Source of the DNA: an uncultured Nitrospina sp. | GTDB lineage: Bacteria; Nitrospinota; Nitrospinia; Nitrospinales; VA-1 | Assembly: GCA_913044145.1 (NCBI GenBank) | Contig: CAJWOD010000078.1 | Location: forward strand, 1 to 6,883 | Length of the DNA stretch: 6,883 nucleotides | Reading direction: 5' to 3' | Part shown: positions 1-6,223 of the stretch, in pieces | How the letters are laid out: every line of letters begins with the position of its first letter | Position numbering within the stretch: the first letter of the stretch is position 1 | Program-made: the position numbers and the translations under genes | The notes under the pieces: model-generated | The model's database searches: none | Told to the model about the DNA's origin: nothing | The model's input: the letters and a program-made list of their open reading frames with translations, nothing else

Positions 1-6
1 CTATTA

Positions 7-1113
7 ATGATTTTTGAGTTCGAAGATAAAAATTTAAATCCTATTTTGGAAAAGGTAAGCACGCAAGAGCGCTTGTCATTAGAAGACGGGGTGACGCTTT
101 GGAAAAGTCCCGACCTTCTAGGTGTGGGTTATCTAGCCAATCAAGTCCGCGAGAGAATGAATGGGGATACGACTTATTTCATTCACAACCGCCATATTAA
201 CCCGACTAATATTTGCATACACAGTTGCCAGTTTTGCGCATTTGGGGTGAAAGAAGATCACCCTCATGCTTATGAAAAGTCTTTGGATGAGATTTTTTTA
301 GATGCGGAAAAATATAATGGTGGCGATGTCAGTGAGTTTCATATAGTAGGCGGTCTTCACCCAGACCTTCCTTTTGAATATTATTTGGATATGTTAAAGG
401 GGTTAAAAGAGCGTTTTCCTGAAGTTCATATTCAGGCTTTCACGGCTATTGAACTGGGCTATTTAGCTGAATTGGCAAACCTTCCCTTAGATGAAACCCT
501 AATGATACTCAAGAATGCGGGCCTCGGATCTATTCCTGGAGGCGGTGCGGAGATATTTGCCAAAAGAGTCCGAAGAAAGATTTGTGGCGAAAAATTAATT
601 GGAGAGCACTGGCTACATGTGCATGAAACAGCACATAATTTGGGGCTAAAAAGTAATGCGACTATGTTATATGGTCACTTAGAAACTGTGGAAGAAAGAG
701 CCGATCATTTAGTTCAGTTAAGAGAATTACAAGACCGGACAGATGGATTTGTCACTTTTATCCCTCTGGCGTTTCATCCTGAAAATACGGTATTGGAATT
801 TTTAAAGACAACGCCGGGTCAGTTGGACCTAAGAGCATTGGCCGTTTCCAGGTTGATGTTGGACAATTTTCCACATATAAAGGCCTTCTGGATAATGATT
901 ACGCCAAAAATTGCTCAGCTGGCTCAATCCTTTGGGGCGGATGATATGGATGGAACTGTTGTTGAGGAAAAAATTATTCATGCTGCTGGCGCTGCAACGG
1001 ATCAGATTTTTCACCAAGATCAAATAATACATATGATTAAGGAAGCCGGTAGAAAGGCAGTCGAACGAGATACCCTGTATGAGAACGTAGAAAGCCGAGA
1101 AGTGGGAGTTTGA
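7..1113 (+). CDS. mqnE: Aminofutalosine synthase MqnE (radical SAM, menaquinone biosynthesis)
   Basis: This is a 368-residue cytoplasmic radical SAM enzyme of the futalosine route to menaquinone. The family joins 3-[(1-carboxyvinyl)oxy]benzoate to the adenosyl part of S-adenosylmethionine, giving aminofutalosine. The 4Fe-4S ligands are visible as CxxxCxxC at C70, C74 and C77, just after the family motif NRHINPTNIC. Further family motifs are GLGSIPGGGAEIF (172-184), the stretch ATMLYGHLET (218-227) and FIPLAFHPENT (251-261). The FIPLAFHP form favours MqnE over its paralogue MqnC, which usually has a different residue pattern there. The length is normal for the family. The start is uncertain: the frame is open through the six bases before ATG 7, so the ribosome binding site or a longer N-terminus may lie outside the window. 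No other mqn gene is in view, so the pathway genes appear to be scattered or lie to the left. Confidence 0.93.
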   Translation: MIFEFEDKNLNPILEKVSTQERLSLEDGVTLWKSPDLLGVGYLANQVRERMNGDTTYFIHNRHINPTNICIHSCQFCAFGVKEDHPHAYEKSLDEIFLDAEKYNGGDVSEFHIVGGLHPDLPFEYYLDMLKGLKERFPEVHIQAFTAIELGYLAELANLPLDETLMILKNAGLGSIPGGGAEIFAKRVRRKICGEKLIGEHWLHVHETAHNLGLKSNATMLYGHLETVEERADHLVQLRELQDRTDGFVTFIPLAFHPENTVLEFLKTTPGQLDLRALAVSRLMLDNFPHIKAFWIMITPKIAQLAQSFGADDMDGTVVEEKIIHAAGAATDQIFHQDQIIHMIKEAGRKAVERDTLYENVESREVGV

Positions 1114-1220
1114 AGGAGAGCCTGTTTTTAATCTAACTAAAAATCATTGACAAACTACTGCCAAGGAAAAAAGGCAGAATCGGTATTTGAAGCTGATCGT
1201 TTATTTGAAGGAAAAAAGCT

Positions 1221-1544
1221 ATGAAGATGCATCATTTAGACAAAGAAAAGGTAGAGGCGATCATGTTAAAAGTGAAGCAGGTAGTTGAATCGGGGCAATA
1301 CCCTGCAGATATCATCGAAGAAATTTTTCAACTTTCCGAAGTTGATGGTGAAAAGTTTTTAGAATGCAAAACCCATCCCATTCAAAAAGAAAAAGTAAAT
1401 TTCGAAATCGATCCGGAAAAGGGGGTTCGGTTTTTTGATCCTTTCAATTTTTTCACTCGGGGAATCTATAAGGATATGGATGGTTTGACCGTATGGACTC
1501 AGGACAACCTCAAAGAACCTTGGGAATACGACGAAGAAAAATAA
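1221..1544 (+). CDS. Hypothetical small cytoplasmic protein, 107 residues
   Basis: I do not recognise this protein. It is short and highly charged. The N-terminal half (about 5-60) looks helical and is rich in Lys and Glu. The C-terminal half is rich in aromatic residues, with FFDPFNFF at 71-78 and tryptophans at 92 and 101, and it ends in an acidic tail. It has one cysteine (C49), no signal peptide and no membrane segment. The start is well supported: GAAGGA at 1207-1212 sits 8 bases before ATG 1221, and an in-frame TGA at 1206 rules out a longer form. A second ATG at 1227 is less well spaced. It follows mqnE by 107 bases on the same strand and is closed by the hairpin at 1584-1606, so it may be co-transcribed with mqnE. 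That placement alone does not make it a menaquinone protein. The good ribosome site and open frame make it a probable real gene. Confidence 0.7.
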   Translation: MKMHHLDKEKVEAIMLKVKQVVESGQYPADIIEEIFQLSEVDGEKFLECKTHPIQKEKVNFEIDPEKGVRFFDPFNFFTRGIYKDMDGLTVWTQDNLKEPWEYDEEK

Positions 1545-1583
1545 CTTGTCCCGGTCGAGATTAGCTTTATAAATAAAAAAAAA

Positions 1584-1606
1584 GCCCCATACCTAAAGTA
1601 TGGGGC
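1584..1606. terminator. Bidirectional intrinsic terminator between convergent genes
   Basis: The arms GCCCCATAC (1584-1592) and GTATGGGGC (1598-1606) are perfectly complementary over 9 bp around the 5-base loop CTAAA. Read on the minus strand, the stem is followed by nine T in a row (complement of 1575-1583), an ideal terminator for tatA, whose stop lies 27 bases upstream at 1633. Read on the plus strand, it is followed by the looser T-rich run TTATATTTTT, enough to serve the 107-residue gene ending at 1544. Confidence 0.92.
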
Positions 1607-1632
1607 CTTATATTTTTCTACTATAAACAAAT

Positions 1633-2007
1633 TTAGGTTTTTTCCTGATCTTTACTGAAATCGTAGGAGCCTTTTCTGGGTAGCGATGCAGTGAAACTAT
1701 CTGCTGCTTCTTTCATTGCTTGATCTTTAGCATCTCCTTCTTCTTGAGCTTTTTTTCTTGCTAATGCTTCTTTTTCTTCATCAGTCAAGCCTTCTTCAGC
1801 AGCATCTTTTCCTTCTTCAATTGACGCCTGTTGGCCTTCCTCTAATTGATCGTTCTCATCTTGTTCCTGCGCTTCTTTCATAGAAGATTTAAAGTTCTTA
1901 ATACTGCGACCAAATGCACTGCCAATTTCGGGAAGTTTCCCCGCTCCAAAAATAATCATTATGATGATCAAAATAATCATCAATTCAGGAAATCCAATTC
2001 CCATCAT
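1633..2007 (-). CDS. tatA: Sec-independent (twin-arginine) translocase subunit TatA
   Basis: This 124-residue protein belongs to the TatA/E family, which oligomerises in the inner membrane to let folded twin-arginine proteins through once TatC has bound the substrate. A short N-terminal membrane helix spans about residues 7-20 with a polar Glu at 8. It is followed by the FG hinge (F20-G21), then the family signature KLPEIGSAFGRSIKNFK (24-40), the amphipathic helix. The lack of the Gly-Pro hinge of TatB favours TatA. The tail (about 41-124) is unusually long and rich in Glu, Lys, Gln and Ala; E. coli TatA has about 89 residues in total. Two ATG codons are adjacent (2007 and 2004). GGAGGA 8 bases upstream favours the first. 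The gene stands alone on the minus strand, with no tatC or tatB in view, and ends at the hairpin at 1584-1606. Confidence 0.93.
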   Translation of the reverse strand: MMGIGFPELMIILIIIMIIFGAGKLPEIGSAFGRSIKNFKSSMKEAQEQDENDQLEEGQQASIEEGKDAAEEGLTDEEKEALARKKAQEEGDAKDQAMKEAADSFTASLPRKGSYDFSKDQEKT

Positions 2008-2015
2008 AACTTATA

Positions 2016-2021
2016 TCCTCC
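2016..2021 (-). promoter_or_regulatory. Strong Shine-Dalgarno sequence of tatA
   Basis: The minus strand reads GGAGGA over 2021-2016, 8 bases ahead of the ATG at 2007 and 11 ahead of the second ATG at 2004. It decides in favour of the first of the two adjacent start codons. Confidence 0.8.
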
Positions 2022-2394
2022 GCAATATTTAGAAAACAACCCCAGGCCTTAGCCTAACTAGAACCAGATTTATTGAGATTTTATTGATTTTTTTAAGCTT
2101 ACCCCTTTTTTCTTGAATACAGTTTATCCTTTTTTGGTCGTTAAACACAAGGGGAATAATAATACTTTAGAGGAAATTCAAGTATTGGAGTAATTTCACA
2201 TTTGTTTTTAAAATTCTTGCGATCAAATTACACCACAAAACAAATCTCAGATATGGATTGAGAGATGAAAACTAAAGAAAACCCTATTAAGTTTGAAAAT
2301 AGTAAAACACGATAAACTATTAAAAAAAAGGCTCTAGGCACCTTTCCAAGATAAATTAGATTCATAGAATCATATCGGTTTTCTTATCGTTCGC

Positions 2395-2423
2395 CTTGAC
2401 ATGACGAAATATCAGTCTTATTT
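2395..2423 (+). promoter_or_regulatory. Candidate heat-shock (sigma-32-type) promoter of dnaK
   Basis: CTTGACA starts at 2395, and CTTATTT lies at 2417-2423, with 18 bases between CTTG and CTTATTT. This matches the heat-shock consensus described for alphaproteobacteria, as I recall it: CTTG, 17-18 bases, CYTATNT. The same bases can be read as a sigma-70 promoter with a perfect -35 TTGACA (2396-2401), a 17-base spacer and a poor -10 TATTTA (2419-2424). Either reading predicts a transcript start near 2430 and a leader of about 85 bases before dnaK. Confidence 0.5.
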
Positions 2424-2514
2424 AAAACTAGTTGGCAAAAAGAATACATCCATTTACTCAATCAGGTAAATTTAAAAATAGATATAAAGTAGATATTTAG
2501 AAAGGGAACATCAA

Positions 2515-4425
2515 ATGGGAAAAATCGTAGGAATTGATTTAGGTACCACTAATTCAGTGGTAGCCGTAATGGAGGGTAGCGAGCCAAAAGTTATACTTAA
2601 TGAAGAAGGGAGTCGAACCACCCCATCCGTGGTTGCCTTTACAAAAGAGGGTGAAATTCTTGTGGGTCAGGTGGCTAAACGCCAGGCAATCGCTAATCCG
2701 GAAAATACAATTTTTTCTGTCAAAAGATTTATGGGCCGTTCTTTGAATGAAGTTTCAGAAGAAATGAAAATGGTACCTTATGAGGTAGTACAAGGAGCTA
2801 AAGGAGAAGTAAGAATTAAAGCGGGAGGTAAATCTTACACACCCCCGGAGATTTCGGCAATGATTCTTCAAAAACTGAAAAAATCTGCTGAAGCTTATCT
2901 AGGGCAACCTGTGACGGAAGCTGTAATCACTGTTCCTGCATATTTTAATGATGCTCAAAGGCAGGCCACAAAAGATGCTGGAAAAATCGCTGGTCTCGAA
3001 GTAAAACGTATCATCAACGAACCCACTTCATCTGCTCTAGCTTATGGCCTGGATAAAAACAAAGATCACACGATCGCTGTATATGATTTCGGTGGCGGAA
3101 CTTTCGATGTTTCTATCCTTGAAGTCGGTGACAATGTTGTAGAAGTTAAAGCGACTCATGGAGATACCCACCTTGGAGGTGACAATTTTGATCAACGTAT
3201 CATCGACTGGCTTGTAGCAGAGTTTAAAAAAGATCAAGGGGTCGACCTTTCAAAAGACAATATGGTTTTACAACGATTAAAAGAAGCTGCAGAAAAAGCC
3301 AAGATGGAACTTTCTACCACAAACGAAACAGACATTAATCTTCCGTTCATCACAGCAGATGCATCGGGACCTAAGCATTTAAACATCAAGCTCTCCCGAG
3401 CTAAGTTTGAGTCTATGGTAGATGACCTAATCGAAAAATCTAAAAAACCTTGTGTTCAGGCTTTGAAAGATGCAGGAATTAAGGCAGACCAGGTTCATGA
3501 AGCAGTTCTGGTTGGTGGTTCCACAAGAATTCCTAAGGCACAGGAGCTAGTTAAAAACTTGTTTGGTAAAGACCCTCATCATGGAGTTAATCCTGACGAA
3601 GTTGTCGCTCTTGGAGCAGCAGTTCAAGCAGGGGTTCTTTCCGGCGATGTGAAAGATATTTTATTGTTAGATGTAACTCCGCTGTCATTGGGAATAGAAA
3701 CCATGGGAGGTGTAACAACTCGTCTCATAGACCGAAACACAACCATACCGACCCGAAAAGCAGAAACATTTTCTACAGCAGCTGACAATCAGCCATCTGT
3801 TGAAGTTAATGTCATTCAGGGTGAACGGGAAATGGCCAAAGATAATCGATCGATTGGAAAGTTTCATCTCGATGGCATTCCGCCTGCACCCCGGGGTATG
3901 CCACAAATCGAAGTCACCTTTGATATCGATGCGAATGGCATCCTAAATGTTGGCGCCAAAGATAAAGGAACTGGTAAAGAGCAAAAAATTACCATAACCG
4001 ACTCTACAGGATTATCTGATACTGAAATCGAAAATATGGTAAAAGATGCTGAAGCCAACGCCGATGCTGATAAAGAACGGCGTGAAAAAATCGACGTTAA
4101 AAACCAGCTCGATTCTGTCATCTATAACCTTGAAAAAACCCTAAAGGACAATAAAGATAAATTCAAGGAAGAAGATGTTAAAGAAGCCGAAACCGCTGTG
4201 GAAGAAGCCAAGGGGCATCTGGAAGGTGAAGTTGACGTTATGAAAGAGCAAATCGAAAAGGTCAATCAAATTGCTCATAAACTCGCCGAAGCAATGTATT
4301 CCCAAACCAAAGACCAAGCAGGAGGAGAATCTGGAGATGCGGGTGATACTGGTGCAGAGAATGAACAACCAAAAGCCGAAGACGATGTCGTTGATGCAGA
4401 ATTTGAAGATATCGGCAAAAAATAA
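2515..4425 (+). CDS. dnaK: Molecular chaperone DnaK (Hsp70)
   Basis: This is a complete 636-residue cytoplasmic Hsp70 (E. coli: 638). It binds exposed hydrophobic peptides and cycles between ATP and ADP states with DnaJ and GrpE. The nucleotide-binding domain (about 1-380) shows the phosphate-1 loop GIDLGTTNS (6-14), DFGGGTFD (191-198) with Thr196 matching the E. coli autophosphorylation Thr199, and VLVGGSTRIP (331-340). The interdomain linker DILLLDV (381-387) leads to the substrate-binding beta domain (about 388-500), a helical lid, and the usual acidic C-terminus DVVDAEFEDIGKK (624-636). One oddity is the motif NEPTSSALAYG (169-179-region), where most DnaK proteins have two alanines in place of S172 and S173. 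The start ATG fits the conserved N-terminus and has AAAGGGA 7 bases upstream. The gene is first in a dnaK-grpE-dnaJ cluster and is followed directly by an intrinsic terminator. Confidence 0.98.
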   Translation: MGKIVGIDLGTTNSVVAVMEGSEPKVILNEEGSRTTPSVVAFTKEGEILVGQVAKRQAIANPENTIFSVKRFMGRSLNEVSEEMKMVPYEVVQGAKGEVRIKAGGKSYTPPEISAMILQKLKKSAEAYLGQPVTEAVITVPAYFNDAQRQATKDAGKIAGLEVKRIINEPTSSALAYGLDKNKDHTIAVYDFGGGTFDVSILEVGDNVVEVKATHGDTHLGGDNFDQRIIDWLVAEFKKDQGVDLSKDNMVLQRLKEAAEKAKMELSTTNETDINLPFITADASGPKHLNIKLSRAKFESMVDDLIEKSKKPCVQALKDAGIKADQVHEAVLVGGSTRIPKAQELVKNLFGKDPHHGVNPDEVVALGAAVQAGVLSGDVKDILLLDVTPLSLGIETMGGVTTRLIDRNTTIPTRKAETFSTAADNQPSVEVNVIQGEREMAKDNRSIGKFHLDGIPPAPRGMPQIEVTFDIDANGILNVGAKDKGTGKEQKITITDSTGLSDTEIENMVKDAEANADADKERREKIDVKNQLDSVIYNLEKTLKDNKDKFKEEDVKEAETAVEEAKGHLEGEVDVMKEQIEKVNQIAHKLAEAMYSQTKDQAGGESGDAGDTGAENEQPKAEDDVVDAEFEDIGKK

Positions 4426-4433
4426 ACCCACCC

Positions 4434-4467
4434 AACCCTCCCGGTAAAATCGGGAGGGTTTATTTTT
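4434..4467 (+). terminator. Intrinsic terminator between dnaK and grpE
   Basis: The arms AACCCTCCCG (4434-4443) and CGGGAGGGTT (4451-4460) pair perfectly over 10 bp around a 7-base loop. The run TATTTTT (4461-4467) follows. It begins 8 bases after the dnaK stop and ends 12 bases before the grpE ATG. The GC-rich stem and T run make it a strong intrinsic terminator. It should stop most dnaK transcripts, leaving grpE and dnaJ to read-through or to a separate promoter. Confidence 0.93.
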
Positions 4468-4479
4468 AGAAAAAACAGC

Positions 4480-5085
4480 ATGCCTAAGAAAAAAACAACT
4501 TCGCCTAAAGAGGAGGAACCGGCAATAAATATCGTTGATCGCCGCTCTGCCTTATTAGAAGAAGATGAGCTAAATGAAATAAGCGAACAGGAAGAAAGAC
4601 TTCCCTCCTACGTTGAAAAACTCAAAAAAGAAGCAGAAGAGAAAGACCAAAAACTTAAGGACTATATAGCTGCTTATAAAGAAAAAACGGCTGAAGACGA
4701 TGGTTTCAGAAAACGTCTGGAAAAAGATAACGATGTCCGTCTCGACCAATTTAAAGCAAATTTATTCTCAAGATTGGTACCAATATTAGATAATTTGAAC
4801 CGTGCCATTCAGGCTGCCAGTACAAATAATGATTTTGATGGTTTAAACCAAGGTGTTGAGTTGGTATCCAAACAATTCAGCCGTGAGTTGAAAAACAACG
4901 ATGTTGAAATCATTGATGCTAAAAACCGAAAATTTGATCCAAAAACTGATGAAGCTTTTCTGACCGAAGAAACCAGTGATCCTGAAATGGATAACATGAT
5001 TGTTCAGGAACTCGAACCGGGCTATATTTTCAAAGACAAGCTAATTAAAGCCGCAAAGGTAAAAGTGGCTCATTTAAAAACCTAG
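4480..5085 (+). CDS. grpE: Nucleotide exchange factor GrpE (Hsp70 cofactor)
   Basis: This 201-residue protein (E. coli: 197) is the dimeric factor that releases ADP from DnaK. The N-terminal ~100 residues are highly charged and fit the long dimerising helix. The conserved centre is LVPILDNLNRAI (99-110) and GVELVSKQF (125-133), and the C-terminal beta domain carries DVEIID (141-146), FDPKTDEAF (152-160) and GYIFKDKLIKAAKVKV (181-196). It is a divergent member: most GrpE proteins have FDPxxHEA and a GYxLxxRxLRPAxVxV-like ending, and the usual His and Arg positions are Asp and Lys here. No Shine-Dalgarno precedes ATG 4480, and no ATG, GTG or TTG lies in frame between the dnaK stop and this codon. 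An AGGAGGAA at 4511-4518 is inside the frame but has no standard start after it. Its frame is the same as that of dnaK, parted by a single TAA. Confidence 0.93.
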   Translation: MPKKKTTSPKEEEPAINIVDRRSALLEEDELNEISEQEERLPSYVEKLKKEAEEKDQKLKDYIAAYKEKTAEDDGFRKRLEKDNDVRLDQFKANLFSRLVPILDNLNRAIQAASTNNDFDGLNQGVELVSKQFSRELKNNDVEIIDAKNRKFDPKTDEAFLTEETSDPEMDNMIVQELEPGYIFKDKLIKAAKVKVAHLKT

Positions 5086-5134
5086 ATGCCCCTGCCTCGG
5101 TCGAGAGCAAGCAAATCTTTCCTAAATATTTCTC

Positions 5135-6223
5135 ATGAGTCAACGCGATTATTATGAAGTTCTTGATGTTTCTAAAAACGCTAACGAAGCTGAGCTAAAA
5201 AAGGCCTACAGGCAAAAGGCTCTAAAATTCCATCCAGACAAAAACCCTGGAGATAAACAAGCAGAAGAAAATTTTAAAGAAGCTTCAGAGGCTTACGAAG
5301 TATTAAAAGATCCTGAAAAAAGACAAATATACGATCAATTCGGCCATGATGGATTAAAGGGAAGGGGGTTTAATGGGTTTAGCGGGTTTGATGATATCTT
5401 TTCCCAATTCGGTGATATTTTTGGTGATTTCTTCGGAGGAGGAAGTCAAAGAGAAAGAACCGGCGCTGACCTGCGCTTAGATATTCGCATCAGTTTTAAA
5501 GAAGCCGCTTTCGGAACCAAAAAAGAGGTTGAGGTCGAAAAACACGGTTCATGTGGGACTTGTAGAGGATCGCGATCTAAGCCAGGATATTCACCACAAA
5601 CTTGCCGAACCTGTCGAGGCACAGGCCAAGTGGTGCGAGCTCAAGGATTTTTTAGTGTTCAATCCCACTGTCCCGATTGTAGAGGTGCGGGACAAACAAT
5701 CACTCATCCTTGTGACGAATGTCGTGGCGAAGGCCGTGTAAGAATAAATGAAAGCTTATCAATCAATATTCCAGCAGGTGTCGACGACGGTGCCCGGCTC
5801 AGATTAAAAGATAAAGGTGAATCTGGCCAAGGTCTACCTCCCGGAGACCTCTATGTCATCATACATGTCACACAACATGAGTTTTTTCATCGCGAAGAAG
5901 ATGATATTCATTGCAAAATGACTATAACCTTTCCTCAAGCGGCTTTAGGCGCTGACATAGAAGTATCTTTATTAGAAGAAAACAAAACAAAAGTCATTTC
6001 TATCCCACCAGGTACTCAAAACAATGGAACCTACCGTATCCCAGGCGGTGGAATACCGAGACTGCGAGGAGGAGGAAGAGGAAATCAAATTATTCACTTC
6101 TCCATCGAAACTCCAAAATCTTTAAATAAGAGACAAAAAGAATTATATAAGGAACTTGCCGAAATAGATGGGCACTCCTTCACCGATACGTTAAAAGGCC
6201 TATTTCAAAAGTTAAAAATGTAA
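5135..6223 (+). CDS. dnaJ: Chaperone DnaJ (Hsp40, class A)
   Basis: This is a full-length 362-residue type I DnaJ that hands clients to DnaK and stimulates its ATPase. The J domain (1-70) carries the essential HPD at 33-35 and begins with the typical RDYYEVL. The Gly/Phe-rich region spans about 71-105. The zinc-binding domain has all four CxxC pairs: C140/C143, C157/C160, C179/C182 and C193/C196. The first repeat is CxxCxGxR instead of the usual CxxCxGxG, with Arg147. The C-terminal client-binding and dimerisation domains follow (about 205-362), with the conserved PPGDLYV near 236-242. The start is firm because an in-frame TAA at 5123 precedes it and the J domain begins at once, yet the 20 bases upstream hold no Shine-Dalgarno. 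It follows grpE by 49 bases and is presumably co-transcribed with it. Confidence 0.97.
   Translation: MSQRDYYEVLDVSKNANEAELKKAYRQKALKFHPDKNPGDKQAEENFKEASEAYEVLKDPEKRQIYDQFGHDGLKGRGFNGFSGFDDIFSQFGDIFGDFFGGGSQRERTGADLRLDIRISFKEAAFGTKKEVEVEKHGSCGTCRGSRSKPGYSPQTCRTCRGTGQVVRAQGFFSVQSHCPDCRGAGQTITHPCDECRGEGRVRINESLSINIPAGVDDGARLRLKDKGESGQGLPPGDLYVIIHVTQHEFFHREEDDIHCKMTITFPQAALGADIEVSLLEENKTKVISIPPGTQNNGTYRIPGGGIPRLRGGGRGNQIIHFSIETPKSLNKRQKELYKELAEIDGHSFTDTLKGLFQKLKM

Larger units (their letters stand above)
2008..2514. other. 507-base divergent spacer between tatA and dnaK
   Basis: This AT-rich stretch must hold promoters for both divergent genes. On the dnaK side I see a candidate heat-shock or sigma-70 promoter at 2395-2423 and a weak Shine-Dalgarno AAAGGGA at 2501-2507. 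Small dyads are present: GATTC/GAATC around 2359-2371, ATTTAC/GTAAAT at 2452-2471, and AATAGT/ACTATT ahead of a run of eight A near 2320-2330. None resembles CIRCE (TTAGCACTC-N9-GAGTGCTAA). No convincing tatA promoter hexamers could be picked out on the minus strand. The only open frames are very short, such as 16 codons from 2265 and 22 codons from 2401. No tRNA or other RNA gene is recognisable. Confidence 0.6.

Noticed and set aside
1147..1175. TTGACA at 1147-1152 as a promoter for the 107-residue gene
   Set aside because: At 16-18 bases downstream there is only A-rich sequence and no -10-like hexamer.
1158..1176. CTGCC/GGCAG hairpin between mqnE and the 107-residue gene as a terminator
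   Set aside because: The stem is only 5 bp and no T run follows.
2265..2315. A 16-codon open frame starting at ATG 2265
   Set aside because: It is too short, lacks a convincing Shine-Dalgarno and looks like chance in AT-rich DNA.
2401..2469. A 22-codon open frame starting at ATG 2401
   Set aside because: It has no ribosome binding site, overlaps the candidate dnaK promoter and shows no recognisable protein features.
2008..2514. CIRCE operator (HrcA site) ahead of dnaK
   Set aside because: No TTAGCACTC/GAGTGCTAA pair or close variant could be found in the spacer.
4141..4481. Minus-strand open frames under the end of dnaK
   Set aside because: They are antisense shadows of the charged DnaK C-terminus, with low-complexity translations and no independent start signals.
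5529..5741. A 70-codon open frame inside dnaJ in another frame
   Set aside because: It lies entirely within the well-supported zinc-finger coding region of DnaJ, and its translation shows no family features.
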